This document shows, piece by piece, positions 25,347 to 33,570 of a stretch of 64,000 nucleotides of DNA. The stretch is from Priestia filamentosa (GTDB lineage: Bacteria > Bacillota > Bacilli > Bacillales > Bacillaceae_H): positions 62,001-126,000 of the forward strand of contig NZ_FXAJ01000001.1 of the NCBI RefSeq assembly GCF_900177535.1, read 5' to 3'. Every line of letters begins with the position of its first letter. The first letter of the stretch is position 1. A program made the translations under genes and the position numbers. The notes beneath the pieces are model-generated. The model did no database searches. It was given only the letters and a program-made list of their open reading frames with translations, and was not told where the DNA came from.

Positions 25347-26459
25347 TTTTAGGTTTTCTGGATTTAGAGCTTCTAACTCTTTAATGACGAAGCGACCGTC
25401 TTTGCGGATAAGGACATCGTCAAAGTAAATTTCTCCTCCACCATATTCAGGGCGTTGGATCATTACCATATCCCAATGAATGTTAGAATGGTTGCCGTTA
25501 TAGGCTTCTTCATAACATTCTCCAGGAGTGAAGTGGAAGCTACCGTCAATTTTTTCATCAAATAAGATGTCTTGCATTGGATGTTGAATGTATGGGTTTA
25601 CCCCAATTGCAAACTCCCCAACAAAGCGAGCTCCTTCATCAGTATCAAAAATATGATTGATACGTTCAGTATCGTTTGCTGTTGCATCAACAATTTTTCC
25701 ATTTTCAAACGTTAATTTTACATTTTCAAATGTGAATCCTTGGTATGGAGATGGTGTATTGTAAGTGATAACTCCGTTCACAGAATCACGAACAGGAGCT
25801 GTAAAAACTTCTCCATCAGGAATATTCATTTCACCTGCACATTTCACAGCAGGGATGTCTTTAATAGAGAATGTTAGGTTTGTATCTTTTCCAATAAGCT
25901 GAACTTTATCTGTTTTATTCATAAGTTCTACAAGAGCATCCATTGCTTTATTCATCTTACCGTAGTCAAGATTACAAACATTGAAATAGAAATCTTCAAA
26001 AGCTTCTTTACTCATTTTTGAAAGCTGAGCCATTGATTCTGTAGGATAGCGTAAAACTACCCATTTTGTTTTTGGTACACGAATTTCACGATGAACTTTC
26101 TTGCCTACTGTATCGCCTTGGATTTTCATTTTTTCAGCGGGTACATCTGATTGCTCAAAAATATTGTCTCCTGCGCGAAGTCCAATATAAGCGTCCATCT
26201 CTTTCATAACGTTCGCTTCAAACTGAGCGATAAGCTCGTACTGTTCTTCAGAAGCCCCCATTAAGAGACTTCTATCTACTGTATGGTCTTTTAAGCTTAC
26301 AAATGGAAGACCACCAGCTTCATAAGCTTCCTTTACAAGTGCTGACACAAGTTCTTTTTGTAAACCGAAGTTTTCAATGAGAATTTTTTCACCTTTTTGT
26401 AGCTTCACGGAATATTGAATAAGGTTTTTCGCTAGTTGTTGAATTCTTGGATCTTTCAT
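25344..26459 (-). CDS. ampS: M29 family aminopeptidase AmpS
   Basis: The 371-residue metallo-aminopeptidase of the AmpS/PepS/AmpT family shows GEMNIPDGEVFTAP, GARFVGEFAIGVNP, HFTPGECYEEAYNGN and the C-terminal SNIHWDMV, which carry the metal-binding glutamates and histidines. The usual length is about 370-410, so it is complete. AAGGAGG lies just before ATG 26459 on the minus strand. It separates murC from ytxG, unlike the B. subtilis order I recall. Confidence 0.9.
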   Translation of the reverse strand: MKDPRIQQLAKNLIQYSVKLQKGEKILIENFGLQKELVSALVKEAYEAGGLPFVSLKDHTVDRSLLMGASEEQYELIAQFEANVMKEMDAYIGLRAGDNIFEQSDVPAEKMKIQGDTVGKKVHREIRVPKTKWVVLRYPTESMAQLSKMSKEAFEDFYFNVCNLDYGKMNKAMDALVELMNKTDKVQLIGKDTNLTFSIKDIPAVKCAGEMNIPDGEVFTAPVRDSVNGVITYNTPSPYQGFTFENVKLTFENGKIVDATANDTERINHIFDTDEGARFVGEFAIGVNPYIQHPMQDILFDEKIDGSFHFTPGECYEEAYNGNHSNIHWDMVMIQRPEYGGGEIYFDDVLIRKDGRFVIKELEALNPENLK

Positions 26460-26650
26460 GAGGAACCTCCTTGGAAATAAATATCTGTCCTTATTGTACC
26501 CTAGAAGAGGAAAATTTCATAAAAATATGAATAAAAGGGAATAAAAAAAAGAGAGGAGTTTGTTTTCTTTCTGTCGAATGATAAAATAGTATAAGTACAT
26601 AAAGAGACCTGCTTCCTTTTTCCGAGATTCCTGTCCACAGTGAATAATAT

Positions 26651-26676
26651 GTTTGTTTCTAGGTGAAAAAGGGTAG
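26651..26676 (+). promoter_or_regulatory. Sigma-B-like promoter of ytxGHJ
   Basis: GTTTGT (26651-26656), 14 bases, GGGTAG (26671-26676) is close to the general-stress sigma-B consensus GTTTAA-N13-15-GGGTAT. The B. subtilis ytxGHJ operon is known to be under sigma-B control, which makes the match credible. Confidence 0.65.
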
Positions 26677-26709
26677 TGAATCGTATCAAAGAGTAGGAGG
26701 TTACTGTTC

Positions 26710-27189
26710 ATGATTATCATCTTGTACTTAAGCGTCGCAGTTATTGCTGTTGCATTTCTTTTCCTCGTTATTTCACTCTCTAAAACTTTGCGATCTGTTC
26801 AAACTACGTTAGACTCTGTGTCTACAACGTTAACAGGTGTGGAAACGCAAATGAAGGGTATTACCGTTGAAACAACAGAGCTGCTTCATAAAACAAATGC
26901 ACTAGCAGTTGACATTCAAAAAAAATCAGAGTCACTAAACAGTGTAGTAGACTCTGTTAGACAAGTAGGAAACTCTATCCAAGGATTAAACACATCTATT
27001 TCGCGAGTGTCTACAACGGTCACAGAACAAACTGAAGCAAATAAGGATAAAATTGCTCAAGTTGTTCAATGGAGTAACGTCGCAATGGATATTTGGAACA
27101 AAGTAAAAGGAAAAAGAAATCAACAACAAAAGCAATCACCACAAATTGAAGAAGAGAACGTTCCGAAACGTTCACGTATGTATATGTAG
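26710..27189 (+). CDS. ytxG: General stress protein YtxG (DUF948)
   Basis: The 159-residue protein has an N-terminal membrane helix (residues 1-23) and a long coiled-coil-like domain, the DUF948 arrangement. The cytosolic tail is basic. It is first in ytxG-ytxH-ytxJ behind a sigma-B-like promoter, so it is probably induced by general stress. AGGAGG precedes ATG 26710. Molecular function unknown. Confidence 0.88.
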   Translation: MIIILYLSVAVIAVAFLFLVISLSKTLRSVQTTLDSVSTTLTGVETQMKGITVETTELLHKTNALAVDIQKKSESLNSVVDSVRQVGNSIQGLNTSISRVSTTVTEQTEANKDKIAQVVQWSNVAMDIWNKVKGKRNQQQKQSPQIEEENVPKRSRMYM

Positions 27190-27214
27190 GATTTAAAAAG
27201 GAGGAGATTCAATT

Positions 27215-27631
27215 ATGGGCGATCGAAACGGGAAAGAATTTATCGTTGGGACTGTTATTGGCGGAGTGATTGGCGCAGCTACAGCACTTCTATTAGCACC
27301 GAAATCTGGTAAAGAACTTCGCACAGATTTAAACGAACAAGCTGCATATGTTCGCCTTAAAACAGAGGAATTTAAAAACGTAGCTGTTGAAAAAGGTCAA
27401 GGATTTGCTGAATCAGCAAAAGGAAAAACAGCAGACTTTTCTCAAAATTTCTCAAAGCAGTCCTCTAATGTGATGGATAAAGTGAAAAACTTCCGTAGCA
27501 CAGAGGATGATGAAATCTCAAATGCAAGTCTTCAAGTTCTTGAAAGTGAAGTAGAAGATCAATTAGAAAAGCTAGATGAAGAAGTAAAAAGTCCTGAATA
27601 CAAGGGAGAAACACCTTCAAGTCAGCACTAA
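27215..27631 (+). CDS. ytxH: General stress protein YtxH
   Basis: The 138-residue protein has the YtxH hallmark: a glycine-rich single membrane segment (VIGGVIGAATALLLAPKSGKELR, about residues 14-36) followed by an amphipathic acidic tail. It resembles desiccation/stress proteins of the same fold; function unknown. It follows ytxG by 25 bases with AAGGAGGAG before ATG 27215. Confidence 0.9.
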   Translation: MGDRNGKEFIVGTVIGGVIGAATALLLAPKSGKELRTDLNEQAAYVRLKTEEFKNVAVEKGQGFAESAKGKTADFSQNFSKQSSNVMDKVKNFRSTEDDEISNASLQVLESEVEDQLEKLDEEVKSPEYKGETPSSQH

Positions 27632-27640
27632 TGAAATAAA

Positions 27641-27670
27641 GCGTTGCTAATTTTATTAGCAACGTTTTAA
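27641..27670 (+). terminator. Hairpin between ytxH and ytxJ
   Basis: GCGTTGCTAA pairs with TTAGCAACGT and is followed by a T-rich tract. It may reduce read-through into ytxJ rather than stop it. Confidence 0.7.
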
Positions 27671-27697
27671 TTTTTACAAGCTAAAGGAGTCCTAAGC

Positions 27698-28018
27698 GTG
27701 GATAAAATTTTTTCAGAAGAGCAGTTAAATCAAGCACTAGAAGAAAATAATACATTATTTTTACTAAAGCATAGTACGACGTGTCCTATTAGCCAAAATG
27801 CTTTTGAACAATATGAGAAGTTTTCTAAAGAAGAAAATGTACCCTGCTATTATTTATATGTTCAAGAAGCACGCCCTCTCTCAAATTATGTGGCAGAACA
27901 ATACAATGTAAAACATGAATCACCTCAAGTTCTTTATTTTAAGCAAGGCAATGTAGAGGGGAATACCTCTCATTTTGACATTACGTACGAGAAACTAAGT
28001 AGTTACTTACACGAATAG
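27698..28018 (+). CDS. ytxJ: Bacilliredoxin-like protein YtxJ (BrxC)
   Basis: The 106-residue thioredoxin-fold protein has a single-cysteine active site TTCPIS near residue 30, as expected of BrxC/YtxJ, which removes bacillithiol from mixed disulfides. The cis-proline region is ESPQV. GTG 27698 follows AAAGGAG. The gene implies that the host makes bacillithiol. Confidence 0.9.
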   Translation: MDKIFSEEQLNQALEENNTLFLLKHSTTCPISQNAFEQYEKFSKEENVPCYYLYVQEARPLSNYVAEQYNVKHESPQVLYFKQGNVEGNTSHFDITYEKLSSYLHE

Positions 28019-28051
28019 CATTCTTTTGGAGGAATATGTAAGAGTAATACC

Positions 28052-28083
28052 AAAGGCTCGGCGTGTTGCTGAGCCTTTTTTAT
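28052..28083 (+). terminator. Terminator after ytxJ
   Basis: AAAGGCTC (28052-28059) pairs with GAGCCTTT (28071-28078), followed by T. Confidence 0.88.
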
Positions 28084-28255
28084 GCGATTTAGTAAACTTT
28101 TTGTGAAAAATATACATGAGAGACCAATAAGCATTTGTCATTATGTAAATAGTATCGTATATTATTTACAGACAATGAATCCGAAATTTAATCACTATTA
28201 TGTGAAAAATGTGGATAAGCTAAGCGAAAAGCGTTGATATAAGGAGTGTTAAAAC

Positions 28256-29254
28256 ATGAATATTACAATATATGATGTTGCAAGAGAAGCAAATGTTTCA
28301 ATGGCAACCGTATCACGTGTAGTAAATGGAAACCCAAATGTAAAACCATCAACAAGAAAAAAAGTATTAGAAACAATTGAAAGACTTGGGTATCGCCCAA
28401 ATGCTGTAGCAAGAGGTCTTGCTAGTAAGAAAACAACGACAGTAGGGGTTATTATCCCTGATATTTCAAGCATTTTCCACGCAGAACTTGCACGTGGTAT
28501 TGAAGATATCGCAACAATGTATAAATATAATATTATTTTGAGCAACTCAGATCAAAACAAAGATAAAGAGCTCCATCTCTTGAATACAATGCTTGGCAAA
28601 CAAGTGGATGGCATTATTTTCATGAGTGGAAATGTACAGGAAGACCATGTTGAAGAACTGAAAAAATCTCCAGTTCCAGTTGTGCTTGCTGCATCTGTTG
28701 AACAATCAGAAGAAATTCCATCTGTAAATATTGATTATGAACAAGCTGCTTATGATGCAGTAAACGCTTTAATCGAGAAGGGTCATCGCAAGATTGGCTA
28801 TGTTTCAGGCCCTGAGGAAGAACCAATCAATAGTTTAAAGAAAAATGAAGGTTATAAGAGAGCTTTAAAAGAAGCAAATATTTCTTATAATGAAGATTAT
28901 GTTGCTGAAGGAGACTACACATACGATTCAGGAATTGAAGCTGTTCAGCAACTTTTGAAATTAGAAGATCGTCCAACAGCTATCTTTGTTGGAACAGATG
29001 AAATGGCTCTTGGAGTTATTCACGGAGCGCAAGATGAAGGCGTTTCAATTCCAGAAGACATTGAAGTGCTTGGATTTGATAATACAAGATTAGCGACAAT
29101 GGTGCGCCCACAACTATCAACTGTTGTACAACCAATGTATGATATTGGAGCTGTTGCAATGCGACTATTAACAAAATTAATGAACAAAGAGCAAGTTGAC
29201 AGCAACATTGTTCAACTTCCACATCGAATTGAATATCGCAATTCTACAAAATAA
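28256..29254 (+). CDS. ccpA: Catabolite control protein CcpA
   Basis: This 332-residue LacI-family regulator, with HPr-Ser-P as corepressor, binds cre sites to repress or activate carbon genes. The N-terminal HTH and hinge [20 protein letters not shown] ... NAVARGLA are nearly those of B. subtilis CcpA. The periplasmic-binding-like core follows with [20 protein letters not shown]. cre-like sites are visible in this window ahead of acsA/acuABC and ackA. ATG 28256 follows AAGGAGTG. Confidence 0.96.
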   Translation: MNITIYDVAREANVSMATVSRVVNGNPNVKPSTRKKVLETIERLGYRPNAVARGLASKKTTTVGVIIPDISSIFHAELARGIEDIATMYKYNIILSNSDQNKDKELHLLNTMLGKQVDGIIFMSGNVQEDHVEELKKSPVPVVLAASVEQSEEIPSVNIDYEQAAYDAVNALIEKGHRKIGYVSGPEEEPINSLKKNEGYKRALKEANISYNEDYVAEGDYTYDSGIEAVQQLLKLEDRPTAIFVGTDEMALGVIHGAQDEGVSIPEDIEVLGFDNTRLATMVRPQLSTVVQPMYDIGAVAMRLLTKLMNKEQVDSNIVQLPHRIEYRNSTK

Positions 29255-29257
29255 ATA

Positions 29258-29303
29258 AAAGCTCATCAGCAGCAGACTTCTAAGTCTGCTGCTGATGAGC
29301 TTT
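29258..29303 (+). other. 21-bp perfect hairpin after ccpA
   Basis: Bases 29258-29278 pair without mismatch with 29283-29303, leaving a four-base loop. No T tract follows (TTTCATGAG), so it is a poor intrinsic terminator. It lies between ccpA and motP, which are cotranscribed in B. subtilis. Confidence 0.6.
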
Positions 29304-29361
29304 CATGAGTGAGAAGCTAACTTTCTAAAAAGCTTGGGGTAAAAGAAAATGGAGAAACGTA

Positions 29362-30189
29362 ATGAAGAAATATGATATTCTTACACCGCTAGGATTAGTT
29401 GTTGGTTGTGCCATTATTATTTTTGGAGTTATTACAAGTGGAGGGATTGAGAACTTCTTTTCCCTTTTAAATATCCCTTCCTTCTTTATTGTGTTAGGAG
29501 GAGTTTTAGCAGGACTTTTTGTTAGTTTTCGTATAAACGAGCTTAAAAAAGTAGGAACCATTGCTAAGCAGGCATTTCGCACTCAAAATTTTGAGCCTGA
29601 ACCATATGTGGATCTTTTTGTTACTTTTGCTAATAAAGCAAGAAAAGAAGGGCTTTTATCTCTTGAAGCAGAGATGGAAAATGTAGAAGATCGCTTTTTG
29701 AAGAAAGGGATTCTTTTAGCTGTTGATGGAGTAGAGACAGATACGATTGAGGAAATATTAAATCTAGAAGTTGATGCGCTAGAAGAACGTCATCGCAAAG
29801 GTCGAAGTATTTTTGAGAAAGCTGCTGAATATGCCCCAGCGTGGGGAATGATCGGTACTCTTATTGGTCTTGTATTAATGTTGAAAAATATGGATGATCC
29901 TTCTTTACTCGGGCCAAATATGGCAGTAGCTCTTTTAACAACACTATATGGTTCATTGCTTGCTAATTTAGTGTTTCAGCCCCTTGCAGCAAAACTTTCG
30001 TTACAAACAGAACAAGAGATCTTCCTAAGACAATGTGTAATTGAAGGCGTTATTGGAGTTCAAACAGGGCAAAATCCAGGTATGGTAGAAGAGAGGCTAT
30101 CTGCCTTTTTATCAACAGAAGAACGTTTAAATCGTAAGAAGAACAAGTGGGAAAAAGGTGGACAAGGAGTTAAAGAAATTGAGATCTAG
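29362..30189 (+). CDS. motP: Flagellar motor stator protein MotP (sodium type)
   Basis: The 275-residue MotA/ExbB-family membrane protein has four membrane segments and the conserved cytoplasmic AEYAPAWGMIGTLIGLVLML region around 150-170. The location next to ccpA and pairing with motS identify the sodium-coupled MotPS stator rather than MotAB. A long cytoplasmic loop with charged residues lies between helices 2 and 3. Its end overlaps the start of motS. Confidence 0.93.
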   Translation: MKKYDILTPLGLVVGCAIIIFGVITSGGIENFFSLLNIPSFFIVLGGVLAGLFVSFRINELKKVGTIAKQAFRTQNFEPEPYVDLFVTFANKARKEGLLSLEAEMENVEDRFLKKGILLAVDGVETDTIEEILNLEVDALEERHRKGRSIFEKAAEYAPAWGMIGTLIGLVLMLKNMDDPSLLGPNMAVALLTTLYGSLLANLVFQPLAAKLSLQTEQEIFLRQCVIEGVIGVQTGQNPGMVEERLSAFLSTEERLNRKKNKWEKGGQGVKEIEI

Positions 30190-30880
30190 AAAACATCGTC
30201 TTCGTCGTCCAAAGCGTCGTGAAGATGGAGGAAATGTAAAATGGCTTGTCACATTTGCAGACTTGATTACGCTTATTCTCGTTTTTTTTGTTCTTTTATT
30301 CTCCATGTCTCATATTAATAGCAGCAAGTTTCAGAAGCTTGTTGGTTCAATGGATAAAACATTAGCTAGTGAAAAAACAAAAGATGTACATAGTAAAGAA
30401 AGTCAAGGAGAAGTACAGTCAACGATGAACTCTGATGAACTTTTGGCTTATATTAAAGGGAAATTGAAGAAAAACAACTTAGATGATAAAATCGCAGCTA
30501 AAAAAGATTCACGAGGAGTTGTACTTGTTTTACAAGAACAAATCCTTTTCCCAACAGGGGAAGCAAGTCTCGTTTCTGAATCTCGGCCATTTTTAAATAA
30601 GATAGGTGAAATTATTAAAGAACTGCCAAATGTTATTCGTGTTGAAGGTCATACAGATAAGAGACCTATTCGAAACAGTTATTATCCTTCAAATTGGGAG
30701 CTTTCTACTGCCCGAGCAAGCAGTGTTATTCAATACTTGTCAGAAACCTATAACATCAACTCAAGCAGGTTTGTGGCAATTGGATATGGGGATACAAAGC
30801 CACTTAAAATAAGTAATCAAGAAGAAGAGATGAAGAAGAACCGCCGTGTAGAAATTGTAATCTCAGATCTTAATAACTAA
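30179..30880 (+). CDS. motS: Flagellar motor stator protein MotS (sodium type)
   Basis: This 233-residue protein has one N-terminal membrane helix containing the ion-binding aspartate (WLVTFADLITLILVFFVLLF) and a C-terminal OmpA-like peptidoglycan-binding domain with VEGHTDKRPI and NRRVEIVI. With MotP it forms the stator. The start is ambiguous: TTG 30179 lies 9 bases after AAGGAG and is preferred; GTG 30158 gives 7 more residues. Either overlaps motP. Confidence 0.92.
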   Translation: MRSRKHRLRRPKRREDGGNVKWLVTFADLITLILVFFVLLFSMSHINSSKFQKLVGSMDKTLASEKTKDVHSKESQGEVQSTMNSDELLAYIKGKLKKNNLDDKIAAKKDSRGVVLVLQEQILFPTGEASLVSESRPFLNKIGEIIKELPNVIRVEGHTDKRPIRNSYYPSNWELSTARASSVIQYLSETYNINSSRFVAIGYGDTKPLKISNQEEEMKKNRRVEIVISDLNN

Positions 30881-30886
30881 TACAGT

Positions 30887-30918
30887 AAAAAATCCGCTTT
30901 TTTGCAGCGGATTTTTTA
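30887..30918. terminator. Bidirectional terminator motS/acuC
   Basis: AAAAAATCCGC and GCGGATTTTTT flank a ten-base loop between two convergent genes. Confidence 0.92.
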
Positions 30919-30920
30919 GT

Positions 30921-32096
30921 TTATGTGACATTTTTATTTCTTTCTGAGCCACGGATTGGAAAAAGCAAATTTTGAAGCGTACGGCTATTTTTTTCTTCAA
31001 TTTCTTTCTTACGGGGCACCTTTTTATATAAATTAGGAGGATCACTCCATGTTGTACAGAGTGGATGCTGCGCTCTTTTAGACCATTTATCAACCCAGTT
31101 CTTTGGCAAAAGATCTTCTTTAAGAGTAAACCCCGTCATTTCAAGCCAAATTAGTGACCATGCTCTAGGAACTACGCGCCAAATATCATATCCCCCACCT
31201 CCAACAGCAATCCAGCGTCCATTACAATATTTATGAGCTAGTTCATGAGCTATTTTAGGAATGTGTTTGTAGGTTTCCATAGTAGTATAAAGATGTGTCA
31301 ATGGATCATGATAGTGAGCATCTGCGCCATTTTGCGTTAAAATGACGTCAGGTTTGAAAAATTCAGCAATTTCTCTTATCGCTGTTTCGTATGTGTATAA
31401 AAATGATTCATCTTCTGTATAGGCATCAAGAGGTAAATTAAAAGAATAGCCGTATCCATTTCCATAGCCCCTTTCATTAATTGTTCCTGTGCCAGGAAAG
31501 AGATAGCGGCCTGTTTCATGAATTGAAAACGTACAAATTTGAGGATCATCATAGAAGGCAACTTGAACACCGTCTCCATGATGTGCGTCAGTATCAATAT
31601 AAAGAACCCGTGCATTATAATTCTGCTGTAAATATTTAATGGCTACAGCACTATCATTATAAATACAAAAGCCAGATGCCTTGCCACAAAAACCGTGGTG
31701 AAGCCCTCCTCCTAAGCTGATTGCATGACGAGTGTTCCCAGACATCACAAGATCAACCGCAGTAAGCGTGCCACCTACAAGATAAGCACTTGCTTCATGC
31801 ATGTTAGGGAAAATAGGTGTATCTTCCGTACCAAGTCCAAAGTTTAGCCCTTCATCTTTTGATAGAAGTCCTTGGCCGGCTTTTTGAACAGCCTGAATGT
31901 AAGCCTCATGGTGGATAAGCTTAAGCTCTTCTAGAGAAGCCTGACGAGGTTTTATTACTTGTTGATCGCCTAAGGCGCCTAGTGCTTTTAATAAATCGTA
32001 TGTCATCTCGACTCGAAGTTGATTAAAAGGATGATGAGCATTAAATTTATATGTTAAGAAATCTGGAGAATAAACAAATAAAGCGTCATGTTTCAT
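30921..32096 (-). CDS. acuC: Acetoin utilization deacetylase AcuC
   Basis: The 391-residue class I histone-deacetylase-fold enzyme removes acetyl groups from AcsA lysine. Zinc and catalytic motifs are visible in GGGLHHG, DTDAHHGDGVQ and GGGGYD. With AcuA it sets the activity of acetyl-CoA synthetase. It is last in acuA-acuB-acuC and overlaps acuB by 4 bases. Confidence 0.95.
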   Translation of the reverse strand: MKHDALFVYSPDFLTYKFNAHHPFNQLRVEMTYDLLKALGALGDQQVIKPRQASLEELKLIHHEAYIQAVQKAGQGLLSKDEGLNFGLGTEDTPIFPNMHEASAYLVGGTLTAVDLVMSGNTRHAISLGGGLHHGFCGKASGFCIYNDSAVAIKYLQQNYNARVLYIDTDAHHGDGVQVAFYDDPQICTFSIHETGRYLFPGTGTINERGYGNGYGYSFNLPLDAYTEDESFLYTYETAIREIAEFFKPDVILTQNGADAHYHDPLTHLYTTMETYKHIPKIAHELAHKYCNGRWIAVGGGGYDIWRVVPRAWSLIWLEMTGFTLKEDLLPKNWVDKWSKRAQHPLCTTWSDPPNLYKKVPRKKEIEEKNSRTLQNLLFPIRGSERNKNVT

Positions 32097-32740
32097 CGTA
32101 TCACATCCGTTATATGAGGTCGTAATACTTCATAACCGTGTTCAACTAAGGTATAGATTGCTTTTGTCGGGTTGAGCGTTTCAATGCGAAAAACAATTGT
32201 ACGGTATGTATCATCTTGCTTATAAGGATAAACGAGAACGCTTAAAATATTTAGGTGATGGTCACTTAATAGCTTTGTGACTTCACTAAGTTTACCTGCT
32301 ACATTTGGAACCTTTACTTCAATTTGAGAACCTGGTTGGTGTGCACCTGTTAATTGAACAAGAGTATTCAATATATCAGTCTTGGTTACAAGTCCGACGA
32401 GCTTGCCTTTGCGAATAATAGGGAGGCAGCTAATTTTGTTTTCATAAAAGGTAAATGAGATTTCTTCAACAAAATCAAGCGGATATGCCACGATCACATT
32501 TTTCGTCATAATCTTATGAACAGGCTTCTCGAATTCTTCAAATTCGTGATCTTGGGCAAAAATTGAAGGAGCAGCATCTTTTATATCACGATCTGAAACA
32601 ATGCCAAGAAGCGTATATTCTTTATCTACAACTGGAATATGACGAACATGATACTTATTCATGAGAACAACAGCTTGTTTAATCTTATCTGTTGGCAGAA
32701 GAGTAATTAGATTTCTACTCATAATCTCTTCAACAATCAT
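32093..32740 (-). CDS. acuB: CBS-ACT domain protein AcuB
   Basis: The 215-residue protein has two CBS domains (residues about 5-60 and 75-130, with VSDRDIKDA and VTKTDILNTL as their ends) followed by an ACT domain. CBS pairs sense adenosine nucleotides; the precise role in acetoin/acetate use is unknown. AAAGGAG precedes ATG 32740. Middle gene of the acu operon. Confidence 0.92.
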   Translation of the reverse strand: MIVEEIMSRNLITLLPTDKIKQAVVLMNKYHVRHIPVVDKEYTLLGIVSDRDIKDAAPSIFAQDHEFEEFEKPVHKIMTKNVIVAYPLDFVEEISFTFYENKISCLPIIRKGKLVGLVTKTDILNTLVQLTGAHQPGSQIEVKVPNVAGKLSEVTKLLSDHHLNILSVLVYPYKQDDTYRTIVFRIETLNPTKAIYTLVEHGYEVLRPHITDVIR

Positions 32741-32762
32741 CCTTCACAGCTCCTTTTGTAAA

Positions 32763-33401
32763 TTAGTACATAAAGCGATTTTGAAAACGAAGTTGATCAA
32801 ACTTCTGCACAGATTCATGATTTACTTTCTTACCGAACCGAGCCATTAAGCAGTTAGCGGGGTGAGAGCAAATTTCAGGATCATCTGTGGCTACCCAAGT
32901 AAGTCCTCCTGTTTCCATCATTTTTTCCATTGCTTTTCGATACTCCCAAACATTTAACCCAGTGCCTTTTAAATCCCAATGCCAATAGTATTCAGTTGTA
33001 ATAATAATATAGTTTTCCATCATCTTATCCATCATTGAAACTTCTAAAAGATTTTTTCCAATAGATATTTCTCGAAAAGGAGGAGCAACTTCAATAGCAC
33101 CAAGTTCAATCAAGTTCTCTAAATTTCCTTCAGACCACCGCTCAAGTGGATCAGGATATAGAAATGTGACATAGCCTACAACAGTATCCTTATAACGGGC
33201 AATAATAATGCGCCCTTCTTCAAGCTCTGAAATTTCAAGCAATGCTTCTTTCTGTTGATCAGAAGGTCTAAAGGCCGTTAATCCTTCATGAAAATGAAGC
33301 TCTTTTAATCTATTTGTTTGGATAGGGCCTTCTACAATGATTGGACCTTGCTTTGTTTTTATTTCTTTGGCGTGGTACGTTTTTATATGCCTCAAATGCA
33401 T
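32763..33401 (-). CDS. acuA: Protein acetyltransferase AcuA
   Basis: The 212-residue GNAT-family enzyme acetylates and inactivates AcsA. The acetyl-CoA-binding region is GAIEVAPPFREISIGKNLLE, around residues 100-120. GAGGTGG precedes ATG 33401. It is the first gene of acuABC, divergent from acsA, and shares the intergenic cre site. Confidence 0.94.
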   Translation of the reverse strand: MHLRHIKTYHAKEIKTKQGPIIVEGPIQTNRLKELHFHEGLTAFRPSDQQKEALLEISELEEGRIIIARYKDTVVGYVTFLYPDPLERWSEGNLENLIELGAIEVAPPFREISIGKNLLEVSMMDKMMENYIIITTEYYWHWDLKGTGLNVWEYRKAMEKMMETGGLTWVATDDPEICSHPANCLMARFGKKVNHESVQKFDQLRFQNRFMY

Positions 33402-33454
33402 TCACCACCTCGAAAATCTTTTCTTATATTATATTATACATAAAAAAGCACCTT

Positions 33455-33468
33455 ATAAAGCGTTTTCA
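33455..33468. promoter_or_regulatory. cre site between acuABC and acsA
   Basis: On the minus strand the sequence is TGAAAACGCTTTAT, matching 13 of 14 positions of the cre consensus TGWAARCGYTWNCW. CcpA binding here would control acuABC and possibly acsA, as in B. subtilis. Confidence 0.82.
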
Positions 33469-33505
33469 ATAGGCTAAAGGGTAAAATATATAAATATTTT
33501 AAAAA

Positions 33506-33534
33506 TTGAGAAATATTCCATTTTATATTATAAT
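33506..33534 (+). promoter_or_regulatory. acsA promoter
   Basis: TTGAGA (33506-33511), 17 bases, TATAAT (33529-33534), a good sigma-A promoter about 38 bases before the start codon. Confidence 0.75.
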
Positions 33535-33570
33535 AGATTTTGTAAATTGCTACATAAGGAGGAGTTTGAT

